Source of the DNA: Massilia sp. IC2-477
GTDB lineage: Bacteria; Pseudomonadota; Gammaproteobacteria; Burkholderiales; Burkholderiaceae_D
Direction: 5' to 3'
Length of the DNA stretch: 64,000 bases
Assembly (NCBI RefSeq): GCF_020707265.1
Contig: NZ_JAJFEQ010000001.1
Coordinates: 620,001-684,000, forward strand
Position 1 is the first letter of the stretch. Each line of letters begins with the position of its first letter. Made by a program: the position numbers and the translations under genes. The notes below the pieces were generated by a model. That model made no database searches, was not told where the DNA came from, and saw only the letters and a list, made by a program, of their open reading frames with translations. Positions 40,020 through 47,692 of this stretch are shown in pieces.

Positions 40020-41336
40020 TCAGGTGGGAAGGTGGATCACGAAGCGCGCGCCGCCCAGCGGCGAGCTGTCGGCGCGCAGGCTGCCGCCGTGCAGGGCCAC
40101 CGCCTTGCGCGCGATCGACAGGCCGAGGCCGAAGCCGCCGGTGGCGCGGTCGCGGCTGCGGTCGAGGCGGTAGAACGGCTCGAACACCTTTTCGCGCTCT
40201 TCTTCCGGGATGCCGGGGCCGTCGTCGTCCACCGTGATCTCCACGCCTCCCTCGGTGCGGGTGGCCGCCAGCAGGATGCGGCCGCTGGCGTACTTCTGGG
40301 CATTGCGCAGCAGGTTGCAGACGGCACGCGCGAGCAGGCGCCGGTCCAGTTCCAGTTCGCCGAGTTCCTCGTCCAGCCTGCACTCGAGCGTGTGCTCCGC
40401 GGGCGGCAGCATCTGGGTGCATTCCTGCAGCACCTCGGCCAGCATGACCGGCTCGGCCTGCAGGTTGCGGGCGCTATCCAGCTTGCTCATGTCGAGCAGT
40501 TCGTTGACCAGCGAATTCAGTTCGCGCAGGTCGCCTTCCATGGCCCGCACGCGCTTGCTCAGGTCAGGGTCCTTGGCGCGGGCGTCCAGCAGCTCGAGGC
40601 CGAACTCCAGCCGCGCGATCGGGGTGCGCAGCTCGTGCGACACCGAGTGCAGCAGGCTTTTCTGCGCTTCCAGCAGGTCTTCGATGCGCTCGGCCATGTG
40701 GTTGATGCGTTCGGCCAGCGGATAGACCGCGGCCGAGGGCTTCATGAGCGCGCGTGCGGTCAGCTTGCCGCTGCCGAATTCGTCGGCCACGCGCGACAGC
40801 GACTGCAATCCCTGCCAGTGCGTGCGCGACCACAGCGCGATCGGCACCAGCAGGGCCACCGCCACGATCACGTAGCGCAATGCTTCCATCTTGAGCGCCT
40901 GGTCGATGTCGACCGGCAGGTTCTGCGCGCGCAGCACTTCTTCGTGGCTGCCGATGTAGCGCTCGCCCTCCAGGTCGACGCGCCGGTAGAAGCTGCGGCT
41001 GGCCGCGTCGAGCACGATCTCGCCGTTGTCCAGCTGGACCCGGCGCCCGCCCGGCAAGGCATTGCGGGCCTCCGCCAGGGGAATCAGGTCGTAGCGCACG
41101 TCGGAGACGATCCGGACATTGTTCAGGCGGGCCAGCCACTCGTCGGGCGGGGCCTGGTCGACATATTGTTCGAGCAGGAAAATCTGCGCAGCCGCCTGGC
41201 GGCGTGCGATGTCCTCGAGCGGATCCCCGAACAGCCGGCTGAAAGCGAAGTAGATCACGAAGGTGGCCGCCGTGATCGACAGCATGACCAGCACGAAGAA
41301 GCGGAAGAAGATCCGGTTCACGTGCCCATCCTGCAT
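40020..41336 (-). CDS. Sensor histidine kinase (RstB-like)
   Basis: A 438-residue membrane kinase. Two transmembrane helices (about 10-30 and 155-175) flank a periplasmic sensor; HAMP follows. The H-box is LLHSVSHELRTPIARLEF (His near 239), the N-box AVCNLLRNAQKYAS, and G-boxes DDDGPGIPEEE and GFGLGLSIA. Its likely partner is the response regulator at 44694-45383, now separated by three opposite-strand genes. The ATG lacks its own strong ribosome-binding site and lies within a short leader frame. Confidence 0.88.
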   Translation of the reverse strand: MQDGHVNRIFFRFFVLVMLSITAATFVIYFAFSRLFGDPLEDIARRQAAAQIFLLEQYVDQAPPDEWLARLNNVRIVSDVRYDLIPLAEARNALPGGRRVQLDNGEIVLDAASRSFYRRVDLEGERYIGSHEEVLRAQNLPVDIDQALKMEALRYVIVAVALLVPIALWSRTHWQGLQSLSRVADEFGSGKLTARALMKPSAAVYPLAERINHMAERIEDLLEAQKSLLHSVSHELRTPIARLEFGLELLDARAKDPDLSKRVRAMEGDLRELNSLVNELLDMSKLDSARNLQAEPVMLAEVLQECTQMLPPAEHTLECRLDEELGELELDRRLLARAVCNLLRNAQKYASGRILLAATRTEGGVEITVDDDGPGIPEEEREKVFEPFYRLDRSRDRATGGFGLGLSIARKAVALHGGSLRADSSPLGGARFVIHLPT

Positions 41337-41368
41337 GACTGGCGGTTACGGATTGCTGCGCAATACAT
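41318..41368 (-). CDS. Putative 16-residue leader peptide of the kinase gene
   Basis: Minus-strand frame MYCAAIRNRQSCRMGT, with AAGGAGAAAC 1 bp upstream of the ATG. It overlaps the kinase start in another frame. The promoter and ribosome-binding site match those of the response-regulator gene, whose product also begins MY. It may be a remnant of a duplicated regulator start, or a translational-coupling leader. Confidence 0.4.
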   Translation of the reverse strand: MYCAAIRNRQSCRMGT

Positions 41369-41369
41369 A

Positions 41370-41515
41370 GTTTCTCCTTGGCTGCATTGTATAGGAGCAA
41401 TCAGCAATGTTGTACCTCTTTGATACCACTTTGGATAGCTTTCCACTGCCTTACAAATTGATGACAATTCCTCGACAGATCGAGGGGGAATGAAATCCGG
41501 GGAATTCTTACTATG
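41370..41515. promoter_or_regulatory. Divergent promoter region P1 (kinase / PrcB-like lipoprotein)
   Basis: Minus-strand elements in order are a tandem site TTGTCA-N5-TTGTAA (41452-41468), a -10-like TATACAAT (41386-41393) and AAGGAGAAAC (41370-41379). On the plus strand, CCGG..AAT.TCTTACT (41497-41512) could be part of the divergent promoter. All of these recur upstream of the response regulator (P2). Confidence 0.65.
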
Positions 41516-41554
41516 CTCATACATCAGGTTTTGGTTTATCTGGTTTTCCGTTTG

Positions 41555-41588
41555 CCCGCCTGATATGCGAGTGTCGGCGGGTTTTTTT
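41555..41588 (+). terminator. Terminator-like hairpin in the leader of the PrcB-like gene
   Basis: A 6-bp stem CCCGCC/GGCGGG with a 15-nt loop, followed by seven T. It lies between the P1 promoter and the coding region at 41646, so it could act as an attenuator. Confidence 0.55.
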
Positions 41589-41645
41589 ATTCCCAAGGAA
41601 ACGATCGGTGCGCAGCCAGCACCGGCTAGTCTGGAGAAGAACAAG

Positions 41646-42869
41646 ATGAGCATGGTTGGACGCACTGTTGTCACTGCCGCCGTGGTCGGCATGACCCTGG
41701 CAGCCTGCGGTGGCGGTGGCGATGACACCGCCGTCATGAAGAACCAGCAGGCAGGGCAGGGGATCGCCGTCGGCGAACCGAATGGCGGCGTTCCGGTCGT
41801 TTCCGAGTACATCAAGATGGCGCAGGAAGCAGACTGCGCATCGACCCGCAACAATCTGTATGTCGTCGACAGCAAGTATGTCGTGTCGGACCGCGCCGAC
41901 TACGGCTGCTACGACGCTTCCTGGAGCGTGAGCCTGATGGGGCCGACGCCGCAGGCCGTCCTGTGCACGTCGAGCGACAGCTTCGCCGGCCCGCGCACCA
42001 GCTGCAGCGACGAAAGCCTGCGTCCGCTGTTCGACACCATCTCGAAGAACCTGGACAAGGCCGACCTCGGCCTCGGCGCCGCTCACAAGGTCGAGCGCGT
42101 CAGCTTCCTGCCGAAGTCGGGCAGCCCGGTCGCCTTCAAGACCGTGGTGAGCGACGCCTTCTCGAACATCGAGACCCCGCGCGAAGTCGTGATCAAGGAC
42201 GCGGCCGCCTGGAGCGCCCTGTGGGCCGAACACAGCAAGACCCGGATCGCGGCGCCGCAATTCGATTTCACGAACAATATGCTGGTGGCCGTGTTCGCGG
42301 GCAACGGCAAGATCGACTGCGGTACCTTCGACGTCGTGTATGTCGGTGCGAAGGACGGCAAGCTGCTGGTCGAGTACGAATACCGCGACATGTCGCCGGT
42401 GGCAACCTGCCTGGCGGTCGTCACCCAGCCGATGCGCGTCGTCGCCGTGCCGAAAGTCGATGTCCCGGTCGAGTTCCGCAGGATCAACTCGCCGTACTTC
42501 AACCTTGAAACGATCGGCAGGGAAGTCCGCACCAATCTCCACACCCAGCGCAACGTCGTGGTTCGCGACGAGGCGGCTTGGGCCGCCCTGTGGGCCGAGC
42601 ATGCCGGCGCCGGCGTGGCCCTGCCGAAGGTCGATTTCAGCCAGAAGATGGTGATCGGGGTGTTCCGCGGTCCCAAGCCGAACCTCTGCTACGGTGGCGG
42701 GATCGCCAGCGTGGGCTTCCAGGACGGCAAGCTGAAGGTCGGTATTACCGATATCGAGCCGGGCTCGGGCGCCGTCTGCGGCCAGGCGATCGTCTACCCG
42801 GCCCACCTGGTAGTCGTGAACCGCAGCGAGGCGCCGGTAGAATTCGTGTCGGAAATTCGATCCCGATAG
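41646..42869 (+). CDS. Lipoprotein with two tandem PrcB_C-like domains
   Basis: 407 residues. The lipobox in VVGMTLAAC sets a lipoprotein signal; GGAGAAG precedes the ATG. A longer open frame from 41490 runs through the hairpin and is less likely. Two similar domains follow: VVIKDAAAWSALWAEH...DFTNNMLVAVFAG (about 190-280) and VVVRDEAAWAALWAEH...DFSQKMVIGVFRG (about 300-400). They match the PrcB C-terminal domain type known from a Treponema protease complex. The protein may bind or modulate a protease. Confidence 0.75.
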   Translation: MSMVGRTVVTAAVVGMTLAACGGGGDDTAVMKNQQAGQGIAVGEPNGGVPVVSEYIKMAQEADCASTRNNLYVVDSKYVVSDRADYGCYDASWSVSLMGPTPQAVLCTSSDSFAGPRTSCSDESLRPLFDTISKNLDKADLGLGAAHKVERVSFLPKSGSPVAFKTVVSDAFSNIETPREVVIKDAAAWSALWAEHSKTRIAAPQFDFTNNMLVAVFAGNGKIDCGTFDVVYVGAKDGKLLVEYEYRDMSPVATCLAVVTQPMRVVAVPKVDVPVEFRRINSPYFNLETIGREVRTNLHTQRNVVVRDEAAWAALWAEHAGAGVALPKVDFSQKMVIGVFRGPKPNLCYGGGIASVGFQDGKLKVGITDIEPGSGAVCGQAIVYPAHLVVVNRSEAPVEFVSEIRSR

Positions 42870-42880
42870 TAACAATGCGT

Positions 42881-42926
42881 GAGAGTTCGGCTTGCTCGAC
42901 GTAAAATATTCGATCGCCGAACTCTC
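42881..42926. promoter_or_regulatory. Inverted repeat in front of mipA-like gene
   Basis: Perfect 11-bp arms GAGAGTTCGGC and GCCGAACTCTC around a 24-nt AT-rich spacer, ending 14 bp before the ATG. No T-run follows. Could be an operator or an mRNA hairpin covering the ribosome-binding region. Confidence 0.5.
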
Positions 42927-42939
42927 GAGCCTTGAACAC

Positions 42940-43794
42940 ATGAAAAAGCTTTTCGCCCTGGTCCTGGCAGTCTCGGGCAGCGCCGCAAGCGCGCAGACGC
43001 CGACCACCAACCCGATGCCCGACGGCAGCCGCGATATGTATGCGGGGCTGGGCGTCGTGTCGGCGCCGCGGTACGAGGGGGCGGACAGCAGGAAGACGTC
43101 GGTACTGCCGGTGCTCCAGGTCCAGTGGAGCAATGGCGTGTTCATTTCGGGCATGAGCGCAGGGATGCACCTGTCCTCCAGCCCCACGGTCGAATACGGC
43201 CCGCTGCTGGCCGTTCATCCGCGCCGCACCGAATCGGGCACCGGCGGCCGCGTTGGCGGCGTCGAGGCGGGGCCCAGCTCGACCCTTGCGCCCACCAAGG
43301 TCCTCGAAACTTTCCGGTCTGACAATCCACTGGCCGGCATGGACGAGATCAAGGCGCGTCCCGAGGCCGGCGCCTTCTTCAACTATTACCTGGCCCCCGA
43401 ATGGCGCCTGACCAGCAGCGTGCTGGCCGGCGCCGGCAACGACCGCAACGGCGTGCGCGGCGAGATCGGCGTCCAGCGCCTGGCGATGCAGCTGGCCCCG
43501 CACCATACGGTGTCGGTGTCGGCCGGCGTCAGTTTCGCCAACCGCGCCTACCAGCAGAGCTATTTCGGCGTCAGTGCGCGCGAGGCCGCCACCACCGGCC
43601 ACCGCAGCTACCGTCCGGACGGCGGCGTGAAGGACGTGCGCATCGGCGCGCGCTGGAACTGGGCGCTGTCGCCTTCGTGGATGCTGACCTCCAGCGTGCA
43701 AGCCACCCGCCTGGCGGGTGACGCGCGCCGCAGCCCGCTCGTCGAGCGGCCCACCAATGTGACGGTTTCGACCGCCTTCGCTTACCGGTTCTGA
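42940..43794 (+). CDS. MipA/OmpV-family outer-membrane protein
   Basis: 284 residues from the Met before KKLFALVLAVSGSAASAQ (signal peptide). MYAGLGVVSAPRYEGADSRKTSVLPVLQVQW is the typical MipA/OmpV start, and the barrel ends TVSTAFAYRF. In E. coli MipA is a scaffold for murein hydrolase and synthase; other homologues are porin-like. It is followed by an overlapping gene. Confidence 0.88.
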   Translation: MKKLFALVLAVSGSAASAQTPTTNPMPDGSRDMYAGLGVVSAPRYEGADSRKTSVLPVLQVQWSNGVFISGMSAGMHLSSSPTVEYGPLLAVHPRRTESGTGGRVGGVEAGPSSTLAPTKVLETFRSDNPLAGMDEIKARPEAGAFFNYYLAPEWRLTSSVLAGAGNDRNGVRGEIGVQRLAMQLAPHHTVSVSAGVSFANRAYQQSYFGVSAREAATTGHRSYRPDGGVKDVRIGARWNWALSPSWMLTSSVQATRLAGDARRSPLVERPTNVTVSTAFAYRF

Positions 43795-44492
43795 TGATGC
43801 GACTCGCACACGCCACCGCATGCGTAATGCTCCTGAGCTCGGCCAGTCTGGCCGTGGCGCAGGCGCTCGCGCCCGCGTCGGAGTGGGCGAGCTACCGCGA
43901 CGCCTACCGCGCGGTGGTGGTGTTCGAAAAATATGGCGGCGCCAAGAGCCTGCTGCAGAACCACCTGCAGCTGGTGCCGCGCGAGAAGGGCGCACTGGGC
44001 GAGGGCGTGCAGCTGGTCCTGACAGGGAAGACGGTCCAGACCAGCCTCGCGCTCGACGCGCTGGGGCGGGGTGTGCTGCCGCTGGTGAAGGCGGCCTACG
44101 ATGAAAACGCGGTGCTGGCGCCGAACCGCCGGATCGGCCCGTTCGGCCTGCGCTCCCGGGTGACGATCGCGCCCCAGGCCGACAACATCTACGACACCGC
44201 CGAGCTGCGCACGGCCTGCGAACAGGCGCTCGCCTACGCCCGCTACGTGGATGCCGGCGCGCGTTCGCGCCAGTGCGTCGGGGTGCGCATGGTGTTCCCG
44301 CGCAAAGGCGTCGAGACCTCGGTCAAGCTGCGCCGCGCGGAAGGCGAGCAGGCCCTGGGCGTCAGCCTGGCGCCGGCCTTCGCAGGCGATGTCGACGCCG
44401 ACCTGCCTTCCGTGAACTACCGCTTCGGGCCCGATCAGGCGCAGCTGATCACCTACAGCGCGCCGCTGGCCATCGTGCCCCTGTTCGAATAG
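43794..44492 (+). CDS. Exported protein of unknown function
   Basis: 232 residues with a signal peptide (about 1-23). It starts at the base overlapping the mipA-like stop, or 3 bp later at a second ATG. Two Cys (RTACEQA, SRQCVGV) may form a disulfide. No family recognised. Coupling with the MipA-like gene suggests an envelope role. Confidence 0.7.
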   Translation: MMRLAHATACVMLLSSASLAVAQALAPASEWASYRDAYRAVVVFEKYGGAKSLLQNHLQLVPREKGALGEGVQLVLTGKTVQTSLALDALGRGVLPLVKAAYDENAVLAPNRRIGPFGLRSRVTIAPQADNIYDTAELRTACEQALAYARYVDAGARSRQCVGVRMVFPRKGVETSVKLRRAEGEQALGVSLAPAFAGDVDADLPSVNYRFGPDQAQLITYSAPLAIVPLFE

Positions 44493-44502
44493 CCGCTTTC
44501 GT

Positions 44503-44682
44503 TGACCGCGCGGGGTGATCTGGTCCTGTGGACCAGATCACGATCCGCCCACCTTACGGACCACCAATCAGTTTTGTAGGGTGGGCGGGTTCCCCCGCCC
44601 ACGCGGTGGTAGCTGTTGCACGAACCGCCGCAGACGTGCTGGCGATCGTTGACCGCGTGGGCGGGAGACCCGCCCACCCTAC
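44503..44682. repeat. REP-like element A5 with embedded 12-bp hairpin
   Basis: A paired A-family element (44576-44682, GTAGGGTGGGCGG to CCACCCTAC). It is preceded by a damaged half (44503-44556, TTGACCGCGCGG to CCGCCCACCTTAC). Inside the damaged half is a perfect hairpin GTGATCTGGTCC-TGT-GGACCAGATCAC. It ends 11 bp after the response-regulator stop. Confidence 0.8.
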
Positions 44683-44693
44683 CGACCTACCAG

Positions 44694-45383
44694 CTAATTC
44701 CACGCCGAAGGCGAGAACAGGTAGCCTTCGCCCCACACCGTCTTGATCTTTTCCGACTCCGCATCCTCGAACTTGCGGCGCAGCTTCGAGATGCAGTTGT
44801 CGATACTGCGGTCCAGGCCATCGAACTCGATCCCGCGCATCTTCTTGAGCAGGGCGTCGCGCGACAGCACGCGGCCGGCGGCTTCGGCCAGCACCAGCAG
44901 CAGCTTGTATTCCGTATTCGACAGCACGCAGGGCTCGCCGCGCCACACGACGCTGCGGTCGGTGGTGACGATGCGCAGCGCGCCGAACTGCAGCACGCGG
45001 GTGTCGAGGCCGCCCTTGGCCTGGGCCGTGCGCCGCATCAGCGCGCGCAGGCGCGCCAGCAGCACGCGCGGCTGCACCGGCTTGTTGACGAAATCGTCGG
45101 CGCCCTGTTCCAGACCCGATACTTCATCGTAGGAATCCTCGCGCGCGGTCAGGATCAGGATCGGCACCTCGGACATCTCGCGGATCTGGCGGCACACCAC
45201 CATGCCGTCCAGGCCCGGCAGCATCAGGTCGAGCACGACCACGTCGGGCGAGAGCGCCTTGAATCGTTCCAGCGCCTGGTCGCCGCGGGTGACGAGGTCC
45301 ACCGCGAATTCATAGCCGGACAGGTATTCGGTGACGAGCTCCGCCAAACGCGCATCGTCTTCCACCAACATCACTCGGTACAT
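44694..45383 (-). CDS. OmpR-family response regulator (RstA-like)
   Basis: 229 residues. The receiver domain (1-115) has the acidic pair VEDD and phospho-acceptor Asp in VVVLDLMLPGLDG (about residue 51), with Lys in VNKPVQP. A winged-helix domain ends in DNCISKLRRKFED and VWGEGYLFS. It presumably pairs with the kinase at 40020-41336. It has a clear AAGGAGAAAC ribosome-binding site. Confidence 0.92.
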   Translation of the reverse strand: MYRVMLVEDDARLAELVTEYLSGYEFAVDLVTRGDQALERFKALSPDVVVLDLMLPGLDGMVVCRQIREMSEVPILILTAREDSYDEVSGLEQGADDFVNKPVQPRVLLARLRALMRRTAQAKGGLDTRVLQFGALRIVTTDRSVVWRGEPCVLSNTEYKLLLVLAEAAGRVLSRDALLKKMRGIEFDGLDRSIDNCISKLRRKFEDAESEKIKTVWGEGYLFSPSAWN

Positions 45384-45387
45384 GCTT

Positions 45388-45512
45388 GTTTCTCCTTAGT
45401 CCGAGATTGTATAAGACTCGTTGCTCGTAAGCACAGCCCCTACAAAGGGGGGACATTTGCGTACAGTTTGATGACAATGCTGGATGAATACTCGGCCGGA
45501 ATATCTTACTCC
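45388..45512. promoter_or_regulatory. Divergent promoter region P2 (response regulator / S9 peptidase)
   Basis: Near-copy of P1. Minus strand: TTGTCA-N5-CTGTAC (45462-45478), TATACAAT (45406-45413), AAGGAGAAAC (45388-45397). Plus strand: CCGGAATATCTTACT (45496-45510). Distances between the tandem site and the other elements differ from P1 by about 10-11 bp, roughly one helical turn. Confidence 0.65.
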
Positions 45513-45587
45513 TTGTTCGTCGCACTCTGCCGGAGTAGAGTTGATTTGCTGTCCCAAGCACAAACCCAAGCCATTGGAGATTACTGG

Positions 45588-47573
45588 ATGAGACCTGTAC
45601 GCTGCCCGCTCGGGCTGACCCTGTTCGCTTCGATCTTCTTCGCCGCCGGCGCCGCCATGGCCCAGGAAGCCACCGTCGCGCCGCCGGCCGCGATGGTGCT
45701 GGAAAACGTTCCGCCGATACGCGCCAGCCTGGCTGCCCAGGTGGCGAAGTACAACGAGTTCAAGCCGACTTCGTACGCGGCCTGGCACCCGACGAAGCTC
45801 GAAATGATCGTCTCGCGCCGCCACAACAACACGCCCCAGCTGTTCCGCGTGGCGAAGCCCGGCGCCCCGCTGGAGCTGATGACCGACTATGCCGAGCCGG
45901 TGCGCAGCGCCCAGTACGAGCCGCGCCAGGGCAAGTTCTACGTGTTCGGGCGCGACAGCGGCGGCAACGAGGTGTTCCGCGCCTACCGACGCGACGTCGG
46001 CATGAAGGCGTCCAGCCAGGAGGCGATCCCGATCACGCCCGACAACCGGCGCGTGCAGGACACCGCCTGGGCGAAAAAATCAGGCCGGCTGCTGTACGTG
46101 ACGGTGCCGGTGGGCCGCCAGGGCTCGAACGACCAGATCAACTCGACCATCAGCATCGTCGACCCGGCGCAGCCCGAGCAAGCGCGTGTGCTGGCCGAAC
46201 TGCCCGGCGGCGGCTGGGGCTCGTTCTCGTTCTCGCAGGACGACAAGCAGCTGGCCTACCTCGAGTACGTGTCGGCCAACGAGACCTACCTGTGGCTGAT
46301 GGATGTCGCGAGCGGCAAGAGCCGGCTGCTGACACAAAAGGGCGGCGAGAAGGTGGCCTACAGCGACCCGGTGTTCTCGCGCGACGGCAAAGGTGTCTAC
46401 ACGACCAGCGACCGCGGTTCCGAATTCCGCCGCCTGGTCTACCTCGACCTGGCGAGCGGCAAGGAGACCGTGCTGACGCCCGACATCAACTGGGACATCG
46501 ACGAGATCGACCTGTCCGACGACGGCAGGCTGCTGGCCTTCGTGGCCAACGAAGACGGCAGCAGCGTGCTGCGCATGATGAGCACGCGCGACCACAAGCA
46601 GCTGGCGCAGCCGAAGCTGCCGATGGGCGTCATCGGCCGCATCGAATGGCACCGCAACAGCCGCAACCTGGCGCTGTCGCTGTCCTCGGCGCGCAGTCCG
46701 TCCGAGGTGTACAGCGTCGATGCGAAGACGGGCGCCGTCACGCGCTGGACCCAGCACGAGAAGATGGATGTCGACATGAACCGCTTCGTCGAACCGTCCC
46801 TGGTGCGCTGGAAGTCTTTTGATAACCGCAGCATCTCGGGCTTCGTCTACCGTCCCGATGCCGCGAAATTCCCGGGCAAGCGGCCGGTGATGATCAACAT
46901 CCACGGCGGGCCGGAAGGGCAGTCGACGCCTGGCTTCCTGGGCCGGAACAACTACTACACGGACGAGATGGGCCTGATCGTCATCTACCCGAACGTGCGC
47001 GGCTCGACCGGCTACGGCAAGAGCTTCCTGAAGCTGGACAACGGCAAACTGCGGGAAGACTCGGTGAAGGACATCGGCGCGCTGCTCGACTGGATCGCCA
47101 CCCAGCCCGACATGGACGCCGCACGCGTGGCGGTGGCGGGCGGCTCCTACGGCGGCTACATGACCCTCGCCGTATCGACCATGTACGCGGACCGCATTGC
47201 GGCGGCGGTCGACATCGTCGGCATCTCGAACTTCGTCACCTTCCTCGAGCGCACCGAAAGCTACCGGCGCGACCTGCGTCGGGTGGAGTACGGCGACGAG
47301 CGCGATCCCGACATGCGCAAGTGGATGGAGGCGACGGCGCCGGCCAACAACGCGGCGAAGATCAAGAAGCCGCTGTTCGTCGTGCAGGGCAAGAACGACC
47401 CGCGCGTGCCCTGGCAGGAAGCGGACCAGATCGTGGCCACGGTGAAGAAGAACGGCACGCCGGTGTGGTACATGACGGCCAACGATGAAGGGCACGGCTT
47501 TGGCAAGAAGGCGAATGCCGATTATCTGTTTTATTCGACGATCGACTTCTTTAACACCTATCTGCTGAAATAA
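45588..47573 (+). CDS. S9-family prolyl oligopeptidase-like serine peptidase
   Basis: 661 residues from the ATG after GGAG. The signal peptide ends AAMAQ. A beta-propeller N-domain (about 40-400) precedes the alpha/beta-hydrolase catalytic domain. Ser is in VAVAGGSYGGYMTLA, Asp in VVQGKNDPRVPW and His in NDEGHGFGKK. It resembles DPP/acylaminoacyl peptidases and probably cleaves peptides in the periplasm. It shares a divergent control region with the response regulator. Confidence 0.92.
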   Translation: MRPVRCPLGLTLFASIFFAAGAAMAQEATVAPPAAMVLENVPPIRASLAAQVAKYNEFKPTSYAAWHPTKLEMIVSRRHNNTPQLFRVAKPGAPLELMTDYAEPVRSAQYEPRQGKFYVFGRDSGGNEVFRAYRRDVGMKASSQEAIPITPDNRRVQDTAWAKKSGRLLYVTVPVGRQGSNDQINSTISIVDPAQPEQARVLAELPGGGWGSFSFSQDDKQLAYLEYVSANETYLWLMDVASGKSRLLTQKGGEKVAYSDPVFSRDGKGVYTTSDRGSEFRRLVYLDLASGKETVLTPDINWDIDEIDLSDDGRLLAFVANEDGSSVLRMMSTRDHKQLAQPKLPMGVIGRIEWHRNSRNLALSLSSARSPSEVYSVDAKTGAVTRWTQHEKMDVDMNRFVEPSLVRWKSFDNRSISGFVYRPDAAKFPGKRPVMINIHGGPEGQSTPGFLGRNNYYTDEMGLIVIYPNVRGSTGYGKSFLKLDNGKLREDSVKDIGALLDWIATQPDMDAARVAVAGGSYGGYMTLAVSTMYADRIAAAVDIVGISNFVTFLERTESYRRDLRRVEYGDERDPDMRKWMEATAPANNAAKIKKPLFVVQGKNDPRVPWQEADQIVATVKKNGTPVWYMTANDEGHGFGKKANADYLFYSTIDFFNTYLLK

Positions 47574-47592
47574 CACTGCGGCGTCCGTCGCT

Positions 47593-47687
47593 GTAGGGTG
47601 GGCGGCTATGCCGCCCACGCGGTGATGTGCGACCGGGTGGGCGTTCGTAATTCCGGGCATTGCCCGAAATCACCCCGCCCACCCTAC
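47593..47687. repeat. REP-like element A6
   Basis: A 95-bp paired A-family element lying between the convergent S9 peptidase and tartrate dehydrogenase genes, 6 bp from the stop of the latter. Confidence 0.82.
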
Positions 47688-47692
47688 GAAAC

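Noticed and set aside
41490..41645. N-terminal extension of the PrcB-like lipoprotein from an upstream ATG
   Set aside because: It would place 52 residues before the lipobox signal and read through a terminator-like hairpin; the start at 41646 has a better ribosome-binding site.
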